Source: UMGS1766 sp963597355
GTDB lineage: Bacteria; Bacillota; Clostridia; Oscillospirales; Oscillospiraceae
Direction: 5' to 3'
DNA length: 64,000 nucleotides
Assembly: GCA_963597355.1 (NCBI GenBank)
Contig: CAVBPR010000006.1
Span: forward strand, 124,001 to 188,000
A program made the position numbers and the translations under genes. The notes under the pieces were generated by a model. It was given only the letters and a program-made list of their open reading frames with translations. It was not told the DNA's origin and made no database searches. This document shows, piece after piece, positions 1 through 7,897 of the stretch; the first letter of the stretch is position 1; the number at the start of each line of letters is the position of its first letter.

Positions 1-128
1 AGGATACCGCTGTGGCTGCCGTGTTGGCCGACGGCAAACTGTCCAAGTACACCGACGGCATGGAAATTGTTAAGGTAATTCTGGTCAAGAATCGTCTGGT
101 CAACCTGATTCTTAAGCCAAAAGCCTGA
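1..128 (+). CDS. leuS: Leucyl-tRNA synthetase, C-terminal end (partial)
   Basis: Only the last 41 or so residues are present; the gene begins upstream of the window. The frame starting at base 3 ends in KVILVKNRLVNLILKPKA and a TGA stop. This matches the usual bacterial LeuRS C-terminus, a small beta domain that reads K(V/I)I(V/Y)...LVN(I/L)(V/I). LeuRS charges tRNA-Leu in the cytoplasm. The T-run after the stop is only a weak terminator. The call rests on a short tail, so it is likely but not certain. Confidence 0.75.
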   Translation, partial: DTAVAAVLADGKLSKYTDGMEIVKVILVKNRLVNLILKPKA

Positions 129-166
129 TCTTTTTTCAAAAAATTTCTGAGAACCAAAACTTAGTC

Positions 167-195
167 TTGACAGATCGCCTTCACCAGCGTAGAAT
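167..195 (+). promoter_or_regulatory. Sigma-A promoter of rpsU
   Basis: TTGACA at 167-172 is followed after 17 bases by TAGAAT at 190-195. It lies about 80 bases upstream of the rpsU start and gives rpsU its own transcript apart from leuS. A GGAGGGAGGG purine tract precedes the start codon. Confidence 0.75.
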
Positions 196-276
196 ATCGT
201 AGTAAGGCTAATATTTTGGCTGTTCATGCCCTGTTGTTATATATCTCCCTGGGCATTTCGGAGGGAGGGAAATTAG

Positions 277-459
277 ATGTCTGAAGTCCGCGTAAGAGAA
301 AATGAATCTCTGGACAGCGCCCTGAAGCGCTTCAAGCGCAGCTGCGCCAAGTCCGGTGTTTTGGCTGAGGTGCGCCGCCGTGAGCATTACGAGAGCCCCA
401 GTGTCAAACGTCGTAAGAAGTCTGAGGCTGCCCGTAAGAACCGCAAAAAGTTCTATTGA
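277..459 (+). CDS. rpsU: 30S ribosomal protein S21
   Basis: This 60-residue, very basic protein begins MSEVRVRENESLDSALKRFK and has the family core RRREHYE..S..RRKKSEAARKN. S21 is a small-subunit protein near the mRNA exit channel that contributes to initiation. Length and composition match the Firmicute family. It has a strong purine-rich ribosome-binding site, its own promoter and a strong hairpin directly after the stop, so it is probably monocistronic. Confidence 0.97.
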   Translation: MSEVRVRENESLDSALKRFKRSCAKSGVLAEVRRREHYESPSVKRRKKSEAARKNRKKFY

Positions 460-471
460 TGATTCTGTTGC

Positions 472-505
472 AGGCCCCCTGTGTAAACCACAGGGGGCCT
501 GTTAT
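472..505 (+). terminator. Hairpin terminator after rpsU
   Basis: A perfect 12-bp stem (472-483 with 489-500, AGGCCCCCTGTG) closes a 5-base loop. The T-run after it is poor, so termination may be partial or the hairpin may mainly protect the rpsU 3' end. Confidence 0.7.
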
Positions 506-524
506 CGTATTGTGGCGGCATGCC

Positions 525-553
525 TTGTCTGTATAAATAATATACGATATAAT
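525..553 (+). promoter_or_regulatory. Promoter of the HAD phosphatase / M24 peptidase pair
   Basis: TTGTCT at 525-530, a 17-base spacer and a perfect TATAAT at 548-553, about 30 bases upstream of the 583 start codon. Confidence 0.7.
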
Positions 554-582
554 AGAGCCATCCTGTAACTGGAGGAAACAGA

Positions 583-1092
583 ATGCCTTTTTCATTTGTG
601 CCAAATCAGCTCTGCCGGAGCATTTATACCCTGGATCTGGCTCGTTTACAGCAAAGGGGAATCCGCCTTTTGCTTGCCGACCTGGACAATACCCTGGCCC
701 GTTATTCTGAGCGGCAGCCTTCTGCTCAATTACTGGCATGGGCAGAGCAGGTCAAGGCCCATGGCATCACCCTTTTTGTGCTTTCCAACAGCCGCAAAGC
801 GACCCGGGCAGATGAGTTCTGCCGTGCAATGAATATCCCCTACCTAAAACATGCCGGAAAACCAAAGAAGCCCGGTTTTCAAAGAGCATTGGAATTAAAC
901 GGTGCAAACGCAACCGAAACAGCGATCATTGGCGACCAGATTTTTACCGACATTCTTGGCGGCAACTGGTCTGATATTCACACAATTCTTGTTCATCCCC
1001 TTGCCATCGACAACGCCTTTCGCGCCTTTCGCTACGCAATTGAAACCCCTTTTCGAATAAGCAGTCCGGACAAAAGCGAATGGACAAAATGA
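583..1092 (+). CDS. YqeG family HAD-type phosphatase
   Basis: This 169-residue HAD hydrolase has motif I DLDNTLARY at about residues 33-41 (nucleophile and acid Asp). It also has a motif II Ser in LSNS, a Lys in KPKKPG and motif IV IGDQIFTDILGG. The order and length match the YqeG/HAD-IIIA phosphatases common in Firmicutes, whose physiological substrate is not firmly established. The start follows a CTGGAGGAA ribosome-binding site. The next gene starts 20 bases downstream, so the two are probably co-transcribed. Confidence 0.88.
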   Translation: MPFSFVPNQLCRSIYTLDLARLQQRGIRLLLADLDNTLARYSERQPSAQLLAWAEQVKAHGITLFVLSNSRKATRADEFCRAMNIPYLKHAGKPKKPGFQRALELNGANATETAIIGDQIFTDILGGNWSDIHTILVHPLAIDNAFRAFRYAIETPFRISSPDKSEWTK

Positions 1093-1112
1093 TATAGAGA
1101 GGAAGCGTTCTT

Positions 1113-2180
1113 ATGAACCACCTGGCGCAAATTGCCGCGAAATTGGAAGAAAATCAGCTGGATGCCATGTTGATCACCAGCGCACCCGGAGAATTCTACG
1201 CCGTTGGCTTCCACGGTGAAGGATATGTGCTTATCACACGGGAGAAAACTTATTATTTTACCGACAGTCGCTATATTGAAGCGGCAGAAAAACTGGACGG
1301 CGTTTCTTTGTCGCTGGTTGGCCTCGGAAAGAGCCATTTGTATTTTACCCGTGAACACATTCAGTCCGATCATTTGATGCGCATCGGTTTTGAGGAAGGC
1401 GAAATGTCCGTTGTCGAATTCAATCACATACGACTGGCAATGCCTTCCGGTGTCACGCTTATCCCCGCTCAAGCTATTTTAAATCAGCTCCGGGCCAGCA
1501 AAGATGAGGAAGAACTCGCCCGAATGAAACAGGCACAGGCTATTACAGACCATGCCTTTTCCGAGATTCTCAACGATATTCGTCCCGGGGTAAAAGAAGT
1601 GGAGATCGCTGCAAAACTTACCTACCTCATGATGTCCTCCGGTGCGCAGCGAAACTCCTTTGATCCCATCGTTGCTTCCGGCGCAAACGGGAGCATGCCC
1701 CACGCAATTCCCACCGAGCGGCAGATTTGCAAAGGCGAATTCGTCACGATGGATTTTGGCTGCGTTTACGATGGCTATTGTTCTGATATGACCCGCACCG
1801 TCTGCGTCGGCGAACCGACCGAGGAAATGGACAAAGTCTACCACACCGTACTGGAAGCTCAATTAACCGGCATTTCCGTTGCCAAAGCCGGCGTACGCGG
1901 CTGCGACATCCACAACGCTGCCCACGATGTCATTCGTGCCGCCGGTTACGGCGATTACTTCGGCCACGGATTTGGACATTCCCTCGGTATTGAAATCCAT
2001 GAAAAGCCAGTCGCCAGTTCCGCCAACAAAAATCCCATGCCGTTACACTGCACCGTGTCTGCAGAGCCCGGAATCTACCTGCCCGGCAAATTCGGTGTTC
2101 GAATCGAAGACGTAATCCTGCTCACTGCAGATGGCTGCATTGACATCACCCATTCTCCCAAAGAACTAATCAAACTGTAA
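1113..2180 (+). CDS. Xaa-Pro aminopeptidase (M24 metallopeptidase)
   Basis: This 355-residue protein has a creatinase-like N-terminal domain (about 1-125) and a pita-bread M24 catalytic domain. The two-metal site is visible as Asp in MDFGCVYDG and CSDMTRTV, His in GHGFGHSLG, Glu in SAEPGIY and Glu in VRIED. Such enzymes release an N-terminal residue preceding proline from peptides in the cytoplasm. It has a GAGAGGAAG ribosome-binding site and follows the HAD gene closely. The sequence cannot separate an aminopeptidase (PepP-like) from a prolidase (PepQ-like), so I give no symbol. Confidence 0.9.
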   Translation: MNHLAQIAAKLEENQLDAMLITSAPGEFYAVGFHGEGYVLITREKTYYFTDSRYIEAAEKLDGVSLSLVGLGKSHLYFTREHIQSDHLMRIGFEEGEMSVVEFNHIRLAMPSGVTLIPAQAILNQLRASKDEEELARMKQAQAITDHAFSEILNDIRPGVKEVEIAAKLTYLMMSSGAQRNSFDPIVASGANGSMPHAIPTERQICKGEFVTMDFGCVYDGYCSDMTRTVCVGEPTEEMDKVYHTVLEAQLTGISVAKAGVRGCDIHNAAHDVIRAAGYGDYFGHGFGHSLGIEIHEKPVASSANKNPMPLHCTVSAEPGIYLPGKFGVRIEDVILLTADGCIDITHSPKELIKL

Positions 2181-2186
2181 CAAAAA

Positions 2187-2230
2187 GGAGCTGTGAAAGA
2201 ACGCGCGTTCTTCCACAGCTCCTCTTTATT
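2187..2230. terminator. Bidirectional terminator between the M24 peptidase and yerC-like genes
   Basis: AGGAGCTGTG (2187-2196) pairs with CACAGCTCCT (2215-2224), and the loop itself contains a palindrome. T-rich sequence lies on the right and an A-run on the left, so it can serve both convergent genes. Confidence 0.85.
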
Positions 2231-2233
2231 CCC

Positions 2234-2533
2234 TTAATTGTCTTTTTTCTCTGCATCTCTGGAAATAACTTCCCCCAAACAGCCGGTGCCATAGTTCAGC
2301 ATCCGATTTACGCGGCTTACCGTTGCGCTGCTTGCTTTCGTTGATTCCATGATATCCGTATAAACCTTGCCTTCCAGCAGAAGGGAGGCAACATCAAAGC
2401 GCTGTTCCATTGCACTCAGCTCGGTTGCCGCACAGAGATCTTCAAAAAAACGAATACACTCATCCACGGATTGGAGCTTAAGGATGGTTTCATACATTGC
2501 ACTGGATCGTTCCCGTTTGGTCGGACGCGGCAT
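2234..2533 (-). CDS. TrpR-like protein of the YerC/YecD family
   Basis: The 99-residue all-helical protein carries a TrpR-type helix-turn-helix (EGKVYTDIMESTKASSATVSRVNRMLNYG). The family is conserved in Firmicutes and annotated as a probable DNA-binding repressor; its ligand is not known to me and tryptophan binding should not be assumed. The start at 2533 gives the normal N-terminus. It is convergent with the M24 gene and shares its terminator. Confidence 0.88.
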   Translation of the reverse strand: MPRPTKRERSSAMYETILKLQSVDECIRFFEDLCAATELSAMEQRFDVASLLLEGKVYTDIMESTKASSATVSRVNRMLNYGTGCLGEVISRDAEKKDN

Positions 2534-2760
2534 TTTATCGCTCTCCTTTTTCTATTGCAGATCTCATCTTTCAGCATTTTACCACTTAAAAGCGAAATAG
2601 TAAATAACAAGCAGGAAGAAATTTCGTCTCAGTCTTTACGTTAAATTAAATTTATCATTTCTCTTTCTTTTTATTTTAATTCATTATATAATTCCGTTGT
2701 ATAAGTCTTAACCCTTACAAGGAGAAATGCGGCCTTCTGCATGAGTGGGAACGCACTGCT

Positions 2761-5148
2761 ATGACCATGAACAGACAAAAAATCCTCATCGTTGATGATT
2801 CTGAAATAAATCGCGCCATGCTGATGGATATTCTTGAGGAAGAATATGCTTACATAGAGGCGGAAGACGGGGCACAGGCCATTCAGATCCTTCAGAAAAA
2901 TCTGAATATTGACCTCATTTTGCTGGATATTACAATGCCGAAAATGGACGGCTTTGCTGTTTTGGAGTGCATGAATCAATTCCATTGGATTGATGAAATT
3001 CCGGTTGTCATGATCACTGCCATGGAAAATCGCTCCAGCATGGAACATTGCTACAATTTAGGCGTAACGGACTACATTCGCCGCCCTTTTGACGCTTATA
3101 TTGTCCGCCGTCGCGTGCAAAACACACTGAACCTGTTTGCAAAGCAGAAGCGGCTGACAGATATCGTTTCCCAGCAAATTTATTATAATGAGAAAAACAG
3201 CAATATCATGATTGCCATTCTCAGCCACATTGTGGAATTCCGCAACAGTGAAAGCGGCCAGCATGTAATTCACATTCGCACTGCCACAGAACTGTTGCTT
3301 CGTGCCGTAAAAAAACGCACCGATGCCTATGATCTTTCGGAAACGGTAATTCGCCAGATCGCCACTGCCTCCGCCTTACATGACATTGGCAAAATCAGCG
3401 TTCCAAGAGCCATTTTAAACAAGCCCGGCCCCCTCACTCCGGAAGAGTTTTCTATTATGAAAACCCACACCACTGCAGGCGCTGCCATGCTGGAGGCGCT
3501 GAACGTTTATCAAAACGAACCGCTGGTGCAAACAGCGCTCGAAATCTGCCGCTGGCACCACGAACGCTGGGATGGTCATGGTTATCCCGATCGCCTGTTA
3601 GGTGAAGAAATTCCTCTTTCCGCCCAGGTAGTGGCCTTAGCCGACGTCTATGATGCTCTGACCAGTGAACGATGCTATAAAAAAGCCTACGATCACGATA
3701 CCGCAATCGATATGATCTTAAACGGTGAATGCGGTGCTTTCAATCCTCTGTTGTTGGAATGTCTGCGGGATATCGACTCCCAACTTCGAACCGAATTAGC
3801 CGTAACGGAAGTAAAGCAAAATTTCTATCGCGGTGCACAAAGACTGTCTTCCGATGTGTTGCAAAACAACAAGATTATAAAAACGGATCGAAACCAGCGT
3901 TTGCTGGATAACACATTCGAAAAAGCAGACTTTTTTGCCTCCTGTTCCGGCGGAATTACCTTCGATTACGATGCCCTGACGGACATCGCTACCGTAACCG
4001 ACTGGGATGCCCCACCCTGCTCGCGCCGCTCCAAATTGGATTGTTCCTCGGAAAGCATCTCTCCCTCCATTGCAAAGGAAGACTTCCAACGACTGCGCGC
4101 CGCTATGCAGGCCACAACGCCGGAAAACAATGAATTCTGCATCAGCATGTTAATGCCCTCCGGTCGGGACTTTCACTGGTTTGATTTGCGGGTACGCACC
4201 CTCTGGGCAGAATCAAGACCGGACCATTACATCGGCGCTGTGGGACAGCTGATAGATGCACAAAAACAGGAGCACATGGAGTGTTCTTCCTGTAAGTTTA
4301 CGGTGCATACCGCTCCTGCCATCTCAACCACTGCTGCCTATATTCGTCAAATGGAGGAGATTTTTGATGTTGTGCGCCTGGTGGATCCTTTAACCTATAC
4401 GGTGTTGGAGCTGAGCGAAGAGGGAATCCTGCGCCGCACAGAAGAACGCTGCCACGCTTTCTGGCGCGATGACGGCAGCTGCGCCAACTGCATCTCAAAC
4501 CGCGCTTATGCCGAGCGCACTCAGCTCAACAAGCTGGAATTTACCGGAACGGACATGTATTATGTGATCTCTCGTTATGTTTGCATCAATGGCGCTTACT
4601 GCGTGATGGAATTGGTGTCCAAGCTAAACGAAGGCCGCTGGATTGATGCAAACGGCACCCGTTTCTTGTTGGATCGCAGCAAAAATGAGGCAAGAGAGCT
4701 GTTTCTCGATCCTCTGACGGGAGTCTATTCCCGCCGCTATTTCGAGGCCTATCGCACCCATCTGGAAGGTATGGAAGGCATCATGGTAATGGATGTGGAC
4801 AATTTCAAGCAAATCAACGACACCTACGGCCATCCCACCGGAGACAACGCGCTGTTGAGTGTTGCCTCCACCATCCGCAACTGCGTACGCGGCTCAGATA
4901 TTTTGATCCGTTATGGCGGCGACGAATTTGTCCTGCTGTTTCCCCAGATTTCTCCAGAAATGCTGGATAAGAAGAAAGATCAGATCAAATCGGCCGTCAA
5001 AGCAATTGAACTGCCCGACTGCTCCGACATTCAGCTGTCCATCAGTATTGGCGGTGTGTGCAATATTCATCCTATTTCCGAAGCCATCCGCGAAGCCGAT
5101 CGCCTAATGTATCTGGATAAATCGGACAAGCCGGACGCAATCAATTGA
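2761..5148 (+). CDS. Response regulator with HD-GYP, Cys-containing sensory region and GGDEF
   Basis: This is a 795-residue cytoplasmic c-di-GMP protein. A receiver domain (about 6-125) has acidic pair D12/D13 and phospho-acceptor D56; the usual Lys of the KPF motif is Arg108. An HD-GYP phosphodiesterase domain (about 150-340) has H207-D208 and HHERWDGHGYP at 266-276. A PAS-like stretch (about 385-620) carries C508, C511, C564, C574 and C577. A GGDEF domain (about 640-790) has GGDEF at 719-723 and an RxxD inhibitory site (R710-D713) five residues before it. Both enzymatic halves look intact, so it may make and degrade c-di-GMP under phosphorylation control. No histidine kinase is adjacent. 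The start has only a weak ribosome-binding site and is preceded by overlapping mini-ORFs. Confidence 0.92.
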   Translation: MTMNRQKILIVDDSEINRAMLMDILEEEYAYIEAEDGAQAIQILQKNLNIDLILLDITMPKMDGFAVLECMNQFHWIDEIPVVMITAMENRSSMEHCYNLGVTDYIRRPFDAYIVRRRVQNTLNLFAKQKRLTDIVSQQIYYNEKNSNIMIAILSHIVEFRNSESGQHVIHIRTATELLLRAVKKRTDAYDLSETVIRQIATASALHDIGKISVPRAILNKPGPLTPEEFSIMKTHTTAGAAMLEALNVYQNEPLVQTALEICRWHHERWDGHGYPDRLLGEEIPLSAQVVALADVYDALTSERCYKKAYDHDTAIDMILNGECGAFNPLLLECLRDIDSQLRTELAVTEVKQNFYRGAQRLSSDVLQNNKIIKTDRNQRLLDNTFEKADFFASCSGGITFDYDALTDIATVTDWDAPPCSRRSKLDCSSESISPSIAKEDFQRLRAAMQATTPENNEFCISMLMPSGRDFHWFDLRVRTLWAESRPDHYIGAVGQLIDAQKQEHMECSSCKFTVHTAPAISTTAAYIRQMEEIFDVVRLVDPLTYTVLELSEEGILRRTEERCHAFWRDDGSCANCISNRAYAERTQLNKLEFTGTDMYYVISRYVCINGAYCVMELVSKLNEGRWIDANGTRFLLDRSKNEARELFLDPLTGVYSRRYFEAYRTHLEGMEGIMVMDVDNFKQINDTYGHPTGDNALLSVASTIRNCVRGSDILIRYGGDEFVLLFPQISPEMLDKKKDQIKSAVKAIELPDCSDIQLSISIGGVCNIHPISEAIREADRLMYLDKSDKPDAIN

Positions 5149-5157
5149 TCAATGCAA

Positions 5158-5199
5158 ACAGCCCTCGACTTGTGATTTCACAAGTCGAGGGCTGTTTTA
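5158..5199. terminator. Bidirectional terminator
   Basis: A perfect 17-bp stem (5158-5174 with 5179-5195) closes a 4-base loop and is followed by TTTT. It separates the convergent GGDEF and CoA-transferase genes. Confidence 0.9.
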
Positions 5200-5204
5200 C
5201 TTCT

Positions 5205-6503
5205 TTACCAAAGATGCAATTGATCCGCCTGCTGCCGCAGCTCACTGCGAAAATCCGGATGCGCCACCGCAATCAGATTTTCTACTCTTTGCCGCACGGA
5301 ACGGCCGCGCATGGGCGCAATTCCATATTCAGTTATAATGTAATCCACTGTATTCCGGCTCAGTGTAACCACACCGCCCGGGGCGTGCTGGGCTACGATG
5401 GAGGATATCGTATCGTCCTTTCTGGCCGCCTTCACGCAAATAATATTGCGTCCCCCCTTGGAGTAGTTTGCGCCTTCCGCAAAGTCGCACTGTCCGCCGC
5501 TTCCGGAATACATTTGGGAGCCGATACTTTCCGAGCACACCTGTCCCGTTAAATCCACTGCCAGGCCGGAATTCACCGAAACAAAATTGTCGTTCCGGCC
5601 AATCACACGGGGATCATTTACGTAAGAACCGCTGTAAAACTCAATTCCGGGGTTATCATCCACCATATCGTATAATTCCTGTGTACCCAGGGCAAAGGTA
5701 CAGACACAGCGGCCTTTGTGGATGTTTTTCTTCTTATTGGTCAAAACTCCTGCGTTGATTAAATCGACAATGGAGTTGGTCAACATCTCTGTGTGCAAAC
5801 CAAGATCATGCTTATCCATCAGCGACATTGCTGCGGCGTCCGGTATTCCGCCGATGCCAAGCTGAATGCAGTCTCCATCGTGGATCAGGCTGGAAACATA
5901 ACCGCCGATTGCCTTATCGGCTCTGGTAAGCTCTGTTTTGTCCAAATAGGGCAGGTCGGTTGCCGCTTCCACAATCATATCCACATCGCTGATATGAATG
6001 GCGGTATCGCCCCGTGTACGAGGCAAATTAGGGTTTACCTGCACGATTACTTTTTTGGCCGCATCAAAAAAGGACCGTTCATGGGCAAGGCAAAGCGGAA
6101 TGGTAAAGTAGCCATGGCGGTCCATCGGTGAAACAGCGCAAATAAACAAATCCGGAACACCGTTATCCGCCATCCACCGCTGTGCGCCGTCATGCATGTG
6201 GCTTGGAAAATAACTGACGGAATTATTTGCCAAACTCTTTCTGGTGTCCGGCATCAGGAAAGCTACATCAATATCGAATGTGTCCCGATAAATCGGATCT
6301 GTCATAAAGGGATGCGGGAAACAACACATTGGGCCATACATTTTTATATTATGCACCAAGCCCTGCAGTTCGTGCAAACGATCGAAAATCGCCGTAGGTT
6401 CATTGGCTGCCTGAGATGCCGTCAGGACGCTGTCCGACCGGATAGATTCCAGCACTGCATCGATGGTGGTAAGCTTTCTTTGATACTCGCCATAATAATC
6501 CAT
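5205..6503 (-). CDS. Acetyl-CoA hydrolase/transferase family CoA-transferase (4-hydroxybutyrate / butyrate type)
   Basis: This 432-residue protein has the two tandem CoA-transferase folds. The glycine loop is QLGIGGIPDAA (about 214-224), and the likely catalytic Glu is E239 in LGLHTEM, matching the Glu238 context of 4-hydroxybutyrate CoA-transferase. The C-terminal half has the family block DLTGQVCSESIG and EYGIAPMRGRSVRQR. Such enzymes move CoA between acetyl-CoA and a carboxylic acid (butyrate, 4-hydroxybutyrate and similar) at the end of anaerobic fermentation. A paralogue with the same blocks lies at the right edge of the window. Substrate cannot be fixed from sequence. It appears monocistronic. 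Confidence 0.9.
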   Translation of the reverse strand: MDYYGEYQRKLTTIDAVLESIRSDSVLTASQAANEPTAIFDRLHELQGLVHNIKMYGPMCCFPHPFMTDPIYRDTFDIDVAFLMPDTRKSLANNSVSYFPSHMHDGAQRWMADNGVPDLFICAVSPMDRHGYFTIPLCLAHERSFFDAAKKVIVQVNPNLPRTRGDTAIHISDVDMIVEAATDLPYLDKTELTRADKAIGGYVSSLIHDGDCIQLGIGGIPDAAAMSLMDKHDLGLHTEMLTNSIVDLINAGVLTNKKKNIHKGRCVCTFALGTQELYDMVDDNPGIEFYSGSYVNDPRVIGRNDNFVSVNSGLAVDLTGQVCSESIGSQMYSGSGGQCDFAEGANYSKGGRNIICVKAARKDDTISSIVAQHAPGGVVTLSRNTVDYIITEYGIAPMRGRSVRQRVENLIAVAHPDFRSELRQQADQLHLW

Positions 6504-6615
6504 TTTTGACCAAACTCCCTTTCATTGATTGCCGTTGCTTCACTCCTTACTTTGTTCAATTATAACCTTTTCTATCTGTATTCGCAAGATTAATTGTGCA
6601 AAACAGAGAAAAGCA

Positions 6616-6650
6616 GGCAACATTTCCGCTTAACAAGCGGAAATGTTGCC
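6616..6650 (-). terminator. Terminator after the homocysteine methyltransferase gene
   Basis: A perfect 16-bp stem (6616-6631 with 6635-6650) with a 3-base loop lies just past the stop of the minus-strand gene at 6662. Confidence 0.8.
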
Positions 6651-6661
6651 CAAAAATTTTT

Positions 6662-7879
6662 TTAGATCAGCAAGCCGTATCGATCCTGCAAAGGCAGAAG
6701 CGCATCCTCTGGAAGGCTTCCCTCATACAGCGCTCTGCCCTGATAAGTGCGCAGCGCTGCCTCCAGCAGTTCTGCATCATCGCACACAATGCACAGCGGT
6801 TTGGAAATCAGATATTGATAATCCGCCAAGGCATCAATGTCTTCCCAGGCATTGATACGCAGCGCAACCATCGGATGGGAATCTTCCAGTGCGTCTGCAA
6901 GCGCGCTTTCCAAATCTCCTTCCGTTGAAAGCACTTCGCCATGACCTGCATCAACCGTCAGATAACAGATGTTCTTCTCCGTTGCTGCAGGCAGCATGTC
7001 TGCAAATTCCGGTGCCGGGTAGACAATTTTCGCTCCATCCAGCGCCTGCTTCAATGCCGCAATGTGCTCCTCTGTTGTTCCGCAGCAGCCGCCGAAAATG
7101 CTGACGCCATTTTTCAGCATCTCGTCCACATATTCCACAAATTCTTCCGGTGGGCAATCATATTCCGTTTTTCCGTCCACAATTACCGGCATGCCCGCAT
7201 TTGGCTTTGCAATCAGCGGCACTCTGGCATATTGATGCAAGCGCTTCAATTGCACCAGCATTTGCTCCGGACCGGTGGAACAGTTCAATCCAAATGCACT
7301 GATTCCCATTCCCTGCAGTACCGTCAGTGCCGCAACCACATCCGTACCGGACACGCTGCGTCCGTTTTCATCGCAAGTAAAGGTGACAAAAATCGGCTTT
7401 TCGCTCACGCTCCGAATCGCCAGCACCGCCGCTCTGGCATCTGACAGGGTCATCATGGTTTCCACAGCGTAGAGATCGACTCCTGCTTTTTCCAGTCCCG
7501 CCGCCTGCTCCGTATAGATGTCCACCAGTTCCTCGAAAGATGCTGTGCCCAGCGGTGCAAGAAACAGTCCCGTTGGCGCCATATCTCCCGCAATCCATGC
7601 CTGACCGCCCACTGCTTCTTTGGAAATTGCCGTCAGTCTCTGGTTATATTCTTCCGTCTGATTAAAAACATGGCGTTCCTCCAGCTTCTGCCGGTTGGCA
7701 CTGAAGGTGGGGGCATAAACGACCTGACTGCCTGCTGAAACATAACGGCACTGCACATCCTGAATTGCCTCCGGGTGTTCCAGTACCCATTGCTCTGTGC
7801 TTGTATCTCCAGTAAATCCACGCTTTTGCAGCTGCGTTCCTGTCGCTCCGTCCAGTATTAAGGGAAAACGAATTTCCAT
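6662..7879 (-). CDS. Homocysteine S-methyltransferase family protein
   Basis: Residues 1-285 or so form the zinc barrel typical of the MetH N-terminal module and BHMT. LDGATGTQL is at 9-17, and the three zinc Cys are C200 (GLNCS) and C265/C266 (GGCCGT). It should bind homocysteine thiolate and accept a methyl group to give methionine. Residues 290-405 form an extra domain I do not recognise, and there is no corrinoid or folate module of its own. The gene follows the RACo-like activator by 18 bases on the same strand, and a corrinoid-protein fusion is divergent. The simplest reading is that it takes methyl groups from that corrinoid protein. The methyl donor is inferred. Confidence 0.88.
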   Translation of the reverse strand: MEIRFPLILDGATGTQLQKRGFTGDTSTEQWVLEHPEAIQDVQCRYVSAGSQVVYAPTFSANRQKLEERHVFNQTEEYNQRLTAISKEAVGGQAWIAGDMAPTGLFLAPLGTASFEELVDIYTEQAAGLEKAGVDLYAVETMMTLSDARAAVLAIRSVSEKPIFVTFTCDENGRSVSGTDVVAALTVLQGMGISAFGLNCSTGPEQMLVQLKRLHQYARVPLIAKPNAGMPVIVDGKTEYDCPPEEFVEYVDEMLKNGVSIFGGCCGTTEEHIAALKQALDGAKIVYPAPEFADMLPAATEKNICYLTVDAGHGEVLSTEGDLESALADALEDSHPMVALRINAWEDIDALADYQYLISKPLCIVCDDAELLEAALRTYQGRALYEGSLPEDALLPLQDRYGLLI

Positions 7880-7897
7880 AGTACACCCTCCATCAAT

